From: an uncultured Eubacteriales bacterium
GTDB taxonomy: Bacteria; Bacillota; Clostridia; Oscillospirales; Oscillospiraceae
Direction of reading: 5' to 3'
Length of the DNA stretch: 38,929 nucleotides
Assembly: GCA_900547405.1 (NCBI GenBank)
Contig: URGL01000018.1
Location: forward strand, 1-38,929
Shown here: piece by piece, positions 1-8,192 of the stretch
Numbering within the stretch: the first letter of the stretch is position 1
Layout of the letters: each line of letters begins with the position of its first letter
Made by a program: the position numbers and the translations under genes
Notes under the pieces: generated by a model
Seen by the model: only the letters and a program-made list of their open reading frames with translations
Told to the model about the DNA's origin: nothing
Databases searched by the model: none

Positions 1-174
1 GTTGTTGGCAACGGTCTTCTCGTAGATGCCCAGCTCATGCTCGGCAGCCAGCTTGTTCTCTTCCATAACCTTGAACTTGGAGCCGGGGACCTTGCAGACG
101 GGGCACACGAAACCCTCGGGCATGGTTTCAGCTTCCAGAACATAACCACAAACAGGGCAAACAAACTTCTTCAT
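1..174 (-). CDS. Reverse-type rubrerythrin, N-terminal part (cut by window edge)
   Basis: The gene reads leftward from an ATG at 174 and runs off the window, so only the first 58 residues are visible. They begin with a rubredoxin-like iron site: two CPVC motifs about 20 residues apart, around residues 6-9 and 24-27. A rubredoxin domain in front of the helical di-iron domain is the order of reverse rubrerythrins, which in anaerobic clostridia act as the terminal peroxidase/oxidase in NADH-dependent detoxification of H2O2 and O2. The start is supported by an AGGAG site 7 bases upstream. It lies 83 bases downstream of perR on the same strand, with no terminator seen between, so the two are probably co-transcribed under PerR. 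The di-iron domain is outside the window, so a short rubredoxin protein is not fully excluded. Confidence 0.8.
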   Translation of the reverse strand, partial: MKKFVCPVCGYVLEAETMPEGFVCPVCKVPGSKFKVMEENKLAAEHELGIYEKTVANN

Positions 175-257
175 AATAAAACTCCTCCGTAATTTAAAAT
201 TTGAATTTTTTGAATCTCGAGCCTGGGGCTTCTTGCCATAGCCCTGGGCGGGATTGC

Positions 258-659
258 TTAGGATGATTTTGCCTGGCTTGCTTCCAGGCAGTCCCGGCAC
301 AGGCCGGTAAGGGTAAGCTGGGTAGAATCTACCCGGCAGCCCAGGCTTCGCTCGAAGCCGGAGTAATCCGGCTGCTCCACCTGGAATAGGTCCTGCACCG
401 CGCCGCAGCCGGTACAGATGAAATGCACATGGGGCTCTGTATTGCCGTCGAACCGCTCGATCCCATCCACCGTGCCCACGCTTACCGCCAGGCCCTGGCT
501 CTTGAAGAGGGCCAGATTCCGGTAGACCGTGGCCAGTGAAATGTCCGGGTGCTCCTTCTGCAGCAGCTGATACAGCGCCTCGGCGCTGGGGTGGGATGTG
601 GTAGAGCGAAGGCAGTGCAGGATGGCATTTCGTTTGCGAAAGGTTTTCGATGTCTCCAT
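258..659 (-). CDS. perR: PerR-type peroxide-sensing repressor (Fur family)
   Basis: A 133-residue Fur-family regulator: N-terminal winged helix (about 1-75, with the Fur-type helix SLATVYRNL) and a C-terminal dimerisation and metal domain with structural zinc cysteines CTGC and CRDC. The regulatory-site residues look PerR-like: an Asp in ERFDG, the HVH pair, and an Asp in VQDLF where Fur proteins usually carry Glu. In PerR these residues bind Fe/Mn, and iron-catalysed histidine oxidation releases the repressor from DNA. The ATG at 659 has an AAGGAG site 6 bases upstream. The promoter is flanked by Fur/Per-like boxes, suggesting autoregulation, and a rubrerythrin, a classic PerR target, lies immediately downstream. 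Fur or Zur remain possible but fit less well. Confidence 0.85.
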   Translation of the reverse strand: METSKTFRKRNAILHCLRSTTSHPSAEALYQLLQKEHPDISLATVYRNLALFKSQGLAVSVGTVDGIERFDGNTEPHVHFICTGCGAVQDLFQVEQPDYSGFERSLGCRVDSTQLTLTGLCRDCLEASQAKSS

Positions 660-685
660 GCGGATCTCCTTACGTTCTTGATTTG

Positions 686-760
686 TGATTGATTATCATT
701 TACGGGGATATCATAGCACGAAGACTGACCTTTGTCAAGAAGAAAATGAGAATTATTTTT
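686..760 (-). promoter_or_regulatory. perR promoter with two Fur/Per-like boxes
   Basis: Leftward sigma-A promoter: TTGACA (733-738), 17-bp spacer, TATGAT (710-715). Box 1 just downstream (686-698) reads TGATAATCAATCA in the gene direction. Box 2 upstream of the -35 (745-759) is a 15-mer close to the 7-1-7 Fur/PerR consensus (TGAGAAT-T-ATTTTTA on the plus strand). Two boxes bracketing a promoter fit autorepression. Confidence 0.65.
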
Positions 761-782
761 ATTTTCTTTTTTGGGCGGGAAA

Positions 783-1367
783 TTACATCTCCGGCTGGGT
801 CTTTCTCGGAGGCATGCCCCGGTCCCCGTCACGGATGACGAACAGGAAAATAGGCCGCAGGAATTTGAAGAAAATGCTGAGCACCAGGTAAACGGTGGCA
901 TTCTGAGGGTCGCAGGAGGCGTAGATATCATAGAGGGCCATAAAGCCCAGGATGGTCCTGGCCAGAGCCACACCGCCGGCCAGCAGAGCCATGATCACCA
1001 TGGTGATGATGGCCGGAGCCCAGGCATCGGAGGCAACGCACCAGAACACCGTGCCGACCAGGCCTCCGGTCAGGGCCAAGGTCACTACCTCCAGTACCAG
1101 CAGGACCACCCGCTTGTGCTTTACCTGACCCAGGGTCAGGTAGCGGTACTGGTCGGAAAGAGAACCCATGAGCCACAGATTCGCCACCGGGATCCAGGCC
1201 AGCCAGGGGCAGTGGAGCCCCCGGCGCTGGGCGATGGTGTAAAGGCTCAGGGCCGTAAAGACATAGATGGCCAGGCTCACCAGGGGCACCACCCCGCCGC
1301 CAAGAACATTGGCGATGAGGTACAGGACCCGGCTGGGATTGTAATAGTTTGGGAAATCAAAATACAT
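783..1367 (-). CDS. Polytopic membrane protein of unknown function
   Basis: A 194-residue hydrophobic protein with about five predicted membrane segments: one near the N-terminus after YYNPSR, one after the loop holding LHCPWLAWIPVANLW, and three in the second half. A basic C-terminal tail (RDGDRGMPPRKTQ) follows. No catalytic motif or named family was recognised. I chose ATG 1367 over an in-frame GTG at 1376 because the Shine-Dalgarno AAAGGTG overlaps that GTG and sits 6 bases before the ATG. It lies between perR and htpG on the same strand; a GC-rich repeat separates it from htpG, so it is probably expressed separately. It may interact with the membrane through the amphipathic tryptophan-rich loop, but that is only a guess. 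Confidence 0.7.
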   Translation of the reverse strand: MYFDFPNYYNPSRVLYLIANVLGGGVVPLVSLAIYVFTALSLYTIAQRRGLHCPWLAWIPVANLWLMGSLSDQYRYLTLGQVKHKRVVLLVLEVVTLALTGGLVGTVFWCVASDAWAPAIITMVIMALLAGGVALARTILGFMALYDIYASCDPQNATVYLVLSIFFKFLRPIFLFVIRDGDRGMPPRKTQPEM

Positions 1368-1392
1368 AGATGTCACCTTTCTCTGTAAAGCA

Positions 1393-1542
1393 GCCCCCGC
1401 CCTCTGTGCTTTCCGAGGGTGACCCCCAGGGCCGGGTATGGAGGGGACCCCTCCAGGTAAAAACCGGACCCGGTTCTGTGGGAGGGCTGTCCCCCCTCAT
1501 CCGTCAGGGCTTCGCCCTGCCACCTTCCCCGGAGGGGAAGGC
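1393..1542. repeat. GC-rich multi-hairpin intergenic repeat, copy A
   Basis: A 150-bp element between htpG and the membrane protein gene, ending in the palindrome CCTTCCCC-GG-AGGGGAAGG (1523-1542). A second hairpin (CAGGGCTTCGCCCTG) and a block TCCGAGGGTGACC near 1415 follow on the other side. In reverse complement it aligns end to end with the right half of copy D (about 8916-9070), sharing the outer hairpin, GACGGATGAGGGG, GGGGTCCCCTCCA and GCACAGAGGGC. It has no coding potential. Confidence 0.8.
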
Positions 1543-1552
1543 TTTGAGGCGC

Positions 1553-3445
1553 TTACTTGACCAGCTTGCAGACCAGCTCGGTGTAGGCGTAGGGGTCCTC
1601 AATGGGCAGCTGGGCCATGAGCTGGGCCTGGTAGCACAGGAGCTGGGCGTAATCCTTGGCCTTGACGGGGTCAGCGGTCATGAGCTCCACCAGCTGCTTC
1701 ACCGTCTCATGCTCCGGGTTCAGCTCCAGCACACGGGACACGGGGTAGGCAAACTCCGGGTTCACCCGCTTCATATATTTCTCCATCTCGAAGCTCATAC
1801 CGGCCTCGGGAACCATTGCGGCAGGATAAGCGCCCAGGTTCTTAGAAAGCTTGACTTCCTTCACCTGGTCACCCAGGGACTCCTTCACAAAGGTCAGGAA
1901 GCCCTTCTTCTCCTCGGCTTCCGCCTCGGCGGCCTTCTTCTCCTCCTCGGACTGGAGACCCAGGTCGTCTGTGGAGACGTTGCAGAAGCTCTTCTCCTGG
2001 TAGGTCATCAGAGTCTGGGGCACAAACTCGTCCACATCCTCGGTAAAGAGCAGGGTGTCGTAGCCCTTGCCGTCCAGCATGCTCACCTGGGGCAGCTTTG
2101 CCAGCAGCTCCTTATTCTCGCCGGGGGCAAAGTAGATCTTCTCCTGGCCCTCAGGCATGGCATCCACATACTCCTTCAGGGAGATCAGCTTGTTCTGCTT
2201 ATGGCTGTAGAACAGCAGCAGATCCTGGCAGCTGTCCTTGTGAGCGCCGTAGTCGGACACCGCGCCGTACTTCAGCTGGCGGCCAAAGGCGGCATAGAAT
2301 TCCTCATACTTGGCCCGGTCGGTATCCATCAGGCTCTTCAGCTCGCTCTTGATTTTCTTCTCAATGTTCCGGGCAATGATGGTCAGCTGACGGTTATGCT
2401 GCAGCATCTCCCGGCTGATATTCAGGGACAGATCCTGGCTGTCTACCACGCCCCGGACGAAGCGGAAATGCTCCGGCACCAGGTCCTCGCAGGAGTCCAT
2501 GATCATCACACCGCTGGAATAGAGCTGCAGGCCCCGCTTATAGTCTTTGGTGTAGAAGTCGTAAGGAGCCTTGCCGGGGATATACAGCAGAGCCTTGAAG
2601 GACACCTGGCCCTCGGCGCTGAAATGGATCACCCGCAGAGGCTTATTGTAGTCGTAGAACTTATCCCGGTAGAAGGCGTCATACTCCTCCTCGGTGACAT
2701 CCTTCTTGTTCTTCTGCCAGATGGGCACCATGGAGTTCAGTGTCACCACTTCGGTATAGGATTCATACTCGGGCTTGTCCTCGGGGGAATCCTCCTTCTT
2801 CCGGGACTTCTCCACCTCCATGCGGATGGGGTAGCGGATGTAGTCGGAATACTTGGTGACCAGATTCCGGATCTCATACTCCTCCAGATACTGGCCGTAG
2901 CTATCCTCCTCGGTGTCGGCCTTCAGGACCATGATCACGTCAGTGCCGGGGTTCTCCCGCTCCGCTTCCTCGATGGTATAGCCGTCGGTGCCGTTGGACA
3001 CCCATTTATAGGCCTTGTCGGCACCGTACTTCCTGGAGATCACGGTGACTTCGCTGGCCACCATAAAGGCGGAGTAGAAGCCTACGCCGAATTGGCCGAT
3101 GATGTCGATATTCTCGTCCTTTTTCTCCATGGCCTGCTTGAAGCCCAGGGAGCCGGACTTGGCGATGGTGCCCAGGTTCTCCTCCATCTCCTCCTTCGAC
3201 ATACCGATGCCGTTATCGGAGACGGTAAGGGTCCGGTTCTCCTTGTCCCGGGTAATGGTGATGGCGAACTGATCCCGGGTCAGCCCCACCTTGTCGTCCG
3301 TCAGGGCCGTATAGGCCAGCTTGTCGATGGCATCGGAGGCATTGGAGATGATTTCCCGCAGGAAAATCTCCCGGTGGGTATAGATAGAATTGATCATCAG
3401 GTCCAGCAGCCGCTGGGATTCCGCTTTAAACTGTTTCTTTTCCAT
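1553..3445 (-). CDS. htpG: Molecular chaperone HtpG (bacterial Hsp90)
   Basis: A 630-residue Hsp90, the normal full length. The N-terminal GHKL ATPase domain shows EIISNASDAIDKL (catalytic Glu and Mg-binding Asn), DNGIGM and GQFGVGFYSAF. The middle domain carries NISREMLQHNRQL, the conserved stretch with the catalytic-loop Arg, and the C-terminal third is the dimerisation domain. HtpG is a cytosolic dimeric chaperone that remodels near-native clients together with DnaK. Start ATG at 3445, preceded by AGGAAGA. Its upstream region has a consensus -10 and a perfect CIRCE, so HrcA control is expected; in Bacillus subtilis htpG lies outside the HrcA regulon. It appears monocistronic, bounded downstream by repeat copy A. 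Confidence 0.97.
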   Translation of the reverse strand: MEKKQFKAESQRLLDLMINSIYTHREIFLREIISNASDAIDKLAYTALTDDKVGLTRDQFAITITRDKENRTLTVSDNGIGMSKEEMEENLGTIAKSGSLGFKQAMEKKDENIDIIGQFGVGFYSAFMVASEVTVISRKYGADKAYKWVSNGTDGYTIEEAERENPGTDVIMVLKADTEEDSYGQYLEEYEIRNLVTKYSDYIRYPIRMEVEKSRKKEDSPEDKPEYESYTEVVTLNSMVPIWQKNKKDVTEEEYDAFYRDKFYDYNKPLRVIHFSAEGQVSFKALLYIPGKAPYDFYTKDYKRGLQLYSSGVMIMDSCEDLVPEHFRFVRGVVDSQDLSLNISREMLQHNRQLTIIARNIEKKIKSELKSLMDTDRAKYEEFYAAFGRQLKYGAVSDYGAHKDSCQDLLLFYSHKQNKLISLKEYVDAMPEGQEKIYFAPGENKELLAKLPQVSMLDGKGYDTLLFTEDVDEFVPQTLMTYQEKSFCNVSTDDLGLQSEEEKKAAEAEAEEKKGFLTFVKESLGDQVKEVKLSKNLGAYPAAMVPEAGMSFEMEKYMKRVNPEFAYPVSRVLELNPEHETVKQLVELMTADPVKAKDYAQLLCYQAQLMAQLPIEDPYAYTELVCKLVK

Positions 3446-3474
3446 AAGTCATATCTTCCTTTCCGGAATGCATA

Positions 3475-3501
3475 TTAGCACTCGAATCATATGAGTGCTA
3501 A
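3475..3501 (-). promoter_or_regulatory. CIRCE operator (HrcA) in the htpG leader
   Basis: A perfect CIRCE inverted repeat, TTAGCACTC-N9-GAGTGCTAA, immediately downstream of the htpG -10, so it overlaps the start of the transcript. HrcA bound here would block initiation until heat stress. Confidence 0.95.
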
Positions 3502-3502
3502 T

Positions 3503-3530
3503 ATTATAGCGCACTTCCGAAAAAAAGCAA
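3503..3530 (-). promoter_or_regulatory. htpG promoter
   Basis: In the gene direction: TTGCTT (half-matching -35), 16-bp spacer, and a consensus TATAAT (-10, at 3503-3508 on the complement). The CIRCE begins 1 bp downstream of the -10. Confidence 0.75.
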
Positions 3531-3602
3531 GGGGCAGAAAAAAAGTTCTTTCTTTATTTACAATTTTGTGGTAACATTAAAATGTATGAGTATGCGTATC
3601 AA

Positions 3603-3622
3603 AGCCTTCCCCTGGGGGAAGG
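3603..3622. repeat. Solo outer hairpin of the GC-rich repeat family (copy B)
   Basis: The palindrome CCTTCCCC-TG-GGGGAAGG occurs here without the rest of the element, 25 bp before the ABC-F start. It matches the end hairpins of copies A, C and D. It may be a relic or a minimal unit, and could fold in the 5' leader of the ABC-F mRNA. Confidence 0.6.
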
Positions 3623-3646
3623 TAAGGAATTAAAGGAGATTATGGA

Positions 3647-5251
3647 ATGATCACAGTCAGCAATTTAGGAATGCAGTTCGGCGGCCAGTGGCTGTTTCAG
3701 CATGTAGATCTACAATTCTTGCCCGGCAACTGCTATGGCATCATCGGTGCCAATGGCGCGGGCAAGTCCACCTTCCTGCGGATCCTCACCGGGGACCTGG
3801 ACTCCACCACCGGCTCTGTGGAGATCGACCCCACCAAGCGGGTCTCTGTACTGAAGCAGAACCAGAACGCCTACGATGACTTCACCGTTATGGATACCGT
3901 CATCATGGGCAACAAGCATCTTTACGATGTGATGAAGGAAAAGGATGCCATTTACGAAAAGCCGGACTTCACCGATGAGGATGGTCTCCGGGCCGCGGAC
4001 CTGGAGGCAGAGTTTGCGGAACTTGGGGGCTGGGAAGCCGAGTCCGACGCTTCCCGCCTGCTGCAGGGTCTCGGCATCGGCACAGAGCTCCACTACGAGA
4101 TCATGGGCAGCGTGGACCCCCGTCTGAAGGTGAAGGTGCTCCTTGCCCAGGCGCTTTTCGGAAACCCGGATATTGTCATGCTGGACGAGCCCACCAACAA
4201 CCTGGATATCGAGGCCATCAACTGGCTGGAGGATTTCCTGCTGGACTTCCCCGGCATGGTCATCGCCGTCTCCCACGACCGGCACTTCCTGAATACCGTC
4301 TGCACCCACACCGTGGATATCGACTACGGCAAGATCAAGATGTATGTGGGCAACTACGACTTCTGGTATGAATCCAGCCAGATGGTCCAGGCTATGATCC
4401 GGAACAAGAACAAGAAGAACCAGGAAAAAATTGAGGAATTGCAGCTGTTCATTCAGCGCTTCTCCGCCAACAAGGCCAAGGCCAAGCAGGCCACCGCCCG
4501 CCGGAAGCTCCTGGACAAGCTGAGCGTAGAAGAAATGCCCTCCTCCACCCGGCGGTATCCCTTCGTGGGCTTTATGCCGGAGCGGGAGCTGGGCAAGGAT
4601 GTGCTCACCGTCAAGGATGTGTCCGTCACCGTGGACGGCGTGAAGCTCCTGGACAATGTGTATTTCTCCGTGGGCCGCACGGACAAGATCGCCTTTGTGG
4701 GCGAAAACGAGCTGGCTCAGACCGCCCTCTTCAAGGTCCTCATGGGCGAGCTGGAGCCCGACGAGGGCAGCGTCAAGTGGGGCGTTTCCACCATCCGCAG
4801 CTACCTGCCCAAGGACAACTCCCCCTACTTCGACGGCAACGAGGAGGAGCTGGTGGACTGGCTCCGGCAGTACTCCGCCAAGAAGGACGATGTATACCTC
4901 CGGGGTTTCCTGGGCCGGATGCTTTTCTCCAACGAGGACGTGTTCAAGCATGTGAACGTTCTCTCCGGCGGTGAGAAGGTCCGGTGTATGCTGAGCAAAA
5001 TGATGCTCTCCGGCGCCAACGTGGTGCTGCTGGACCAGCCCACAAACCACCTGGATATGGAATCCATCCAGGCCGTGAACAAGGGTCTGGAAGCCTTCAC
5101 CGGCGTGGTGCTGCTGGCCTCCCACGACCACGAGCTCTTAACCTCCACCTGTAACCGAGTCATCGCCTTCCAGCCCGACGGCACCATTGTAGACCGCTAC
5201 GGCACCTACGACGACTACCTGAACTGGCTGGCGGAGCAGAAGAATCAATAA
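3647..5251 (+). CDS. ykpA: ABC-F family ATPase, YkpA/YbiT type
   Basis: A 534-residue soluble protein with two ATP-binding cassettes in tandem and no membrane segment, as in ABC-F translation factors that bind the ribosomal E site. Cassette 1 has Walker A GANGAGKST (about 35-43) and Walker B MLDEPTNNLD, but its signature is PRLKVKVLLAQ rather than LSGGQ. A basic linker of about 80 residues (rich in NKNKKNQEK and NKAKAKQATARRK) matches the P-site-reaching region. Cassette 2 has a proper LSGGEKVR signature, but its Walker A is degenerate (GENELAQTAL, no GKS/T) and the catalytic Glu is Gln (LLDQPTNHLD). The start sequence and spacing closely resemble YkpA/YbiT. The ATG at 3647 has AAGGAG upstream. 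Antibiotic resistance is not implied. Confidence 0.9.
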   Translation: MITVSNLGMQFGGQWLFQHVDLQFLPGNCYGIIGANGAGKSTFLRILTGDLDSTTGSVEIDPTKRVSVLKQNQNAYDDFTVMDTVIMGNKHLYDVMKEKDAIYEKPDFTDEDGLRAADLEAEFAELGGWEAESDASRLLQGLGIGTELHYEIMGSVDPRLKVKVLLAQALFGNPDIVMLDEPTNNLDIEAINWLEDFLLDFPGMVIAVSHDRHFLNTVCTHTVDIDYGKIKMYVGNYDFWYESSQMVQAMIRNKNKKNQEKIEELQLFIQRFSANKAKAKQATARRKLLDKLSVEEMPSSTRRYPFVGFMPERELGKDVLTVKDVSVTVDGVKLLDNVYFSVGRTDKIAFVGENELAQTALFKVLMGELEPDEGSVKWGVSTIRSYLPKDNSPYFDGNEEELVDWLRQYSAKKDDVYLRGFLGRMLFSNEDVFKHVNVLSGGEKVRCMLSKMMLSGANVVLLDQPTNHLDMESIQAVNKGLEAFTGVVLLASHDHELLTSTCNRVIAFQPDGTIVDRYGTYDDYLNWLAEQKNQ

Positions 5252-5287
5252 TTGTGGCAATGACACCTGAACAGGAGGATTTTTTAA

Positions 5288-7036
5288 GTGGAAAAAATCT
5301 TAGACATCATCACCCATAAAATGCAGGCGGCCTTTGAGGCGGCAGGTTACGACCGCTCCTATGGCCGGGTCACCGTGTCCAACCGGCCGGACCTGTGTGA
5401 ATATCAGTGCAACGGTGCCTTAGCCGCCGCCAAGCAGTACCACTGTGCCCCCATCCAGATCGCCAAAGCGGTGGTGGCCCAGCTGAACGCCCAGGACTAC
5501 AGCCTGGTGGAGGCGGTGAACCCCGGCTTCATCAACCTGAAGCTCTCCGGCCATTTTCTGATGGCCTATCTGGAGGAAATGCGCACAGCCCCCAAGTTCG
5601 GCGTGGACCAGCCCGGAGAGGGCAAAACCGTTGTGGTGGATTACGGCGGAGCCAACGTGGCAAAGCCCCTGCACATCGGCCACCTGCGGCCCGCCATCAT
5701 CGGCGAGAGCCTGAAGCGGCTCTACAAGTATCTGGGCTACAACGCCATCGGAGACGTACACCTGGGGGACTGGGGATTGCAGATGGGCCTCATCATTGCG
5801 GAGCTCAGTGAGCGGCAGCCGGATCTGCCCTACTTTGACCCCAATTTTGAAGGCGAGTACCCCAAGGAAGCCCCCTTCACCGTCACGGATCTGGAGGAGA
5901 TCTACCCCACCGCCTCTGCCAAAAAGGCGGACCCGGAGTTCTCCCACAAGGCCCACCAGGCTACCCTGGAGCTGCAGCAGGGCCGCCGGGGCTACCGGGC
6001 CCTGTGGCAGCACATTATGAATGTGTCTGTGGCAGACCTCAAAAAGAATTATGACAACCTGGATGTCCACTTTGAGAAGTGGCTGGGTGAAAGCGACGCG
6101 GATCCCTATATCCCCGCCATGGTGGAGGACATGAAGGCCCGGGGCATTGCCGTCCAGTCCGAAGGAGCCTGGGTCATCCCCGTGGCTCTGGAGGGAGACA
6201 AGAAGGAAATGCCTCCCTGCATTCTCGTCAAGTCCGACGGCTCCTCCATCTACGCCACCACGGATCTGGCCACCCTGGTCCAGCGGATGCAGGACTGGCA
6301 TCCGGACAAGGTGCTCTATGTGACCGACAAGCGGCAGAACCTGCACTTTGAGCAGGTATTCCGGGCCGCAAGAAAAGCGGGCATCGTGCCTGAGACCACG
6401 GAGCTGGAGCATGTGGGCTTCGGCACCATGAACGGCAAGGACGGCAAGCCCTTCAAGACCAGAGACGGCGGCGTCCTGCGGCTGGAAACCCTGATCTCCG
6501 ACATGACCGACTTTGTCCGGGCCAAGGTGGTGGAAAATCGGATCGTAGGCGAGGACCAGGTGGAGGACACCACCTCCAAAATCGCCATGGCCGCCCTGAA
6601 ATACGGCGACCTGAGCAATCAGCCCACCAAGGACTACAACTTTGATATGGAGCGCTTCGCCGCCTTCGAGGGCAACACCGGCCCCTATATTCTCTACACC
6701 ATCGTGCGGATCAAGAGCATCCTCAGCCGCTACGGTGCCTGGGAGAATCTGCCCATCCAGGAGCCCGCAAATGATTTTGCCAAGGACCTGATGCTCTCCG
6801 TCACCAAGCTGGGCCCCACCCTGGAGCAGGCTCTGAAGACCTCCTCCCCCAACCTGGTCTGCGCCTACATCTATGAGCTTGCCGGCTGCGTCAACAAGTT
6901 CTACCACGAGACCCGGATCCTCAGCGAGGAGGACGAGAAATTGAAGGCCGGATACATTGCTCTTATCGGTCTGGCCAAGAACATTCTCGAGACCTGCATC
7001 TACATTCTGGGCTTCTCCGCCCCGGAAAAAATGTAA
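5288..7036 (+). CDS. argS: Arginyl-tRNA synthetase
   Basis: Class I synthetase that charges tRNA-Arg with arginine; 582 residues, normal length. The N-terminal Add1-type domain is followed by the Rossmann fold with the HIGH box (KPLHIGHLRPA, about residues 121-131). GFGTMNGKDGKPFKTRDGG occupies the place of KMSKS, the usual degenerate form in many ArgRS. The C-terminal helical DALR-type anticodon-binding domain starts near FEGNTGPYILYT. The start is GTG at 5288, with AGGAGG (5273-5278) about 9 bases upstream; no closer ATG has an equivalent site. It follows the ABC-F gene by 36 bases on the same strand and may be co-transcribed with it. Its stop is separated from the convergent spoIIP stop by a single base. 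Confidence 0.97.
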   Translation: MEKILDIITHKMQAAFEAAGYDRSYGRVTVSNRPDLCEYQCNGALAAAKQYHCAPIQIAKAVVAQLNAQDYSLVEAVNPGFINLKLSGHFLMAYLEEMRTAPKFGVDQPGEGKTVVVDYGGANVAKPLHIGHLRPAIIGESLKRLYKYLGYNAIGDVHLGDWGLQMGLIIAELSERQPDLPYFDPNFEGEYPKEAPFTVTDLEEIYPTASAKKADPEFSHKAHQATLELQQGRRGYRALWQHIMNVSVADLKKNYDNLDVHFEKWLGESDADPYIPAMVEDMKARGIAVQSEGAWVIPVALEGDKKEMPPCILVKSDGSSIYATTDLATLVQRMQDWHPDKVLYVTDKRQNLHFEQVFRAARKAGIVPETTELEHVGFGTMNGKDGKPFKTRDGGVLRLETLISDMTDFVRAKVVENRIVGEDQVEDTTSKIAMAALKYGDLSNQPTKDYNFDMERFAAFEGNTGPYILYTIVRIKSILSRYGAWENLPIQEPANDFAKDLMLSVTKLGPTLEQALKTSSPNLVCAYIYELAGCVNKFYHETRILSEEDEKLKAGYIALIGLAKNILETCIYILGFSAPEKM

Positions 7037-7037
7037 C

Positions 7038-8042
7038 TCAATATCCCAACAGCTCGGCAATGGCCTCCCCCAGAATAGGTGCGGAGGCCATTGCTTCTGC
7101 CCGGGTGTTCCCGGCCCCGCCCACCTCAATGAGCAGGCAGCCGGGGCTCAGGTCCTGATTGAACCGCTGGGGCCGCAGGCAGGTAGGCCGGGTGAGGCCC
7201 GGACTCAGCCGCTCCAGCAGGGCCTGGAGCTTTAACCCCAGGGACAGATTCTCCCGCCAGTTGGGGTGGACCAGTCCCCGGGCATCGGTGCCCACCACCA
7301 CCATGAGCTGGGCCGCCGGAGCATCCGCCACATTGGCCAAGGGCCGGAGCTGCCCCGCCGCCGTTTCCCCCGCGTCCCGGTGAAGGTCGATCACCAGCGC
7401 CAAAGAGGGGTTGTCCTTCAGATATTGGGTCACCGCCTTCCGGGCATGGCTGTAAGCGGCATTGTAGGAGGGGTAATCGTGGAGGGTCTCATCCCGGAGG
7501 ACTTCAATCCCCCGGTTTTCCAGTTCCCCTTCCAGCAAGGCTCCCAGAGAGAGCATGTTGTACCGCTCATCCAGAGTCCGGTAAGGGGCGGACTCTTCGT
7601 AGTCCTCTCCCCTTTGGGTATAGCTTTCCGTGGTGTGGGTGCTGTAGATCAGCACCTTGGGTCCGGTCAGGTCGGGAAAAGAAATGTCCTTTTCCAGCAG
7701 CACCGCCGTATCCGCCTCCAGGCCGGAGGTATTGTAGAGGGACACGGTGTCCGCCGGGCCAAACACCAGCGCCTCCTTTGTCGGCTGTGCGGCAGGGGGC
7801 TCTGTGGTTTCCTCCGGAACCGTCTCCGCCGGGGCGGACTCCGGAGGGTAGTCAAAGCACTCAGAAGCAGGAAGAGACCGGACTCGCCGTCCGGTCTCTA
7901 AGTATATGACGAAGCTCCGTACTTCTTCGCTTTTCAGGAAGGATACCGCTTTCCCAAAGACTCCCTCCGAGCCCAACCGCAGCACCAGGGCACAGAAAAT
8001 GGCCCAGGTGCCCAGGCGGAGACTTTTTTCGTAGGATGTCAT
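7038..8042 (-). CDS. spoIIP: Stage II sporulation protein P (cell-wall amidase)
   Basis: A 334-residue SpoIIP: N-acetylmuramoyl-L-alanine amidase and endopeptidase that, with SpoIID and SpoIIM, thins septal peptidoglycan and drives engulfment. It has an N-terminal anchor (about 10-30, GTWAIFCALVLRLG), a Pro/Glu/Thr-rich linker (about 65-95), and the catalytic domain with IYSTHTTESY, VIDLHRDAGE and LLIEVGGAGN, carrying the metal-binding His and Glu residues of the family. I chose ATG 8042 because AAAGGAGG lies just upstream. The frame stays open to 8207, but that extension is low-complexity and runs through repeat copy C, so it is very unlikely to be translated. Presence of this gene implies a spore-forming host. 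Confidence 0.93.
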   Translation of the reverse strand: MTSYEKSLRLGTWAIFCALVLRLGSEGVFGKAVSFLKSEEVRSFVIYLETGRRVRSLPASECFDYPPESAPAETVPEETTEPPAAQPTKEALVFGPADTVSLYNTSGLEADTAVLLEKDISFPDLTGPKVLIYSTHTTESYTQRGEDYEESAPYRTLDERYNMLSLGALLEGELENRGIEVLRDETLHDYPSYNAAYSHARKAVTQYLKDNPSLALVIDLHRDAGETAAGQLRPLANVADAPAAQLMVVVGTDARGLVHPNWRENLSLGLKLQALLERLSPGLTRPTCLRPQRFNQDLSPGCLLIEVGGAGNTRAEAMASAPILGEAIAELLGY

Positions 8043-8072
8043 GGCTGTACCTCCTTTGCGTTCATCTCCCTG

Positions 8073-8192
8073 ACCTTCCCCTGGGGGAAGGTGCCGCCGC
8101 GGCGGCGGAAGAGGGGCGGGACCAGGTCGGACCACGCACCGCCCCACACCCGTCACGGCTCCGCCGTGCCACCCTCTCCCGGGAGAGGGTTT
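8073..8192. repeat. GC-rich multi-hairpin repeat, copy C (overlaps the tadA 3' end)
   Basis: A 120-bp element bounded by the palindromes CCTTCCCC-TG-GGGGAAGG (left) and CCCTCTCCC-GGGAGAGGG (right). In between are CCGCCGCGGCGG and GTCACGGCTCCGCCGTG hairpins. In reverse complement it aligns with the left half of copy D. It separates spoIIP from tadA and contributes the last 12 tadA codons and the stop. Confidence 0.8.

Noticed and set aside
1370..3478. A 702-codon open frame antisense to htpG
   Set aside because: It is a by-product of GC-rich codon bias; its residues are Leu/Gly/His-rich with no domain, while the other strand is a clear HtpG.
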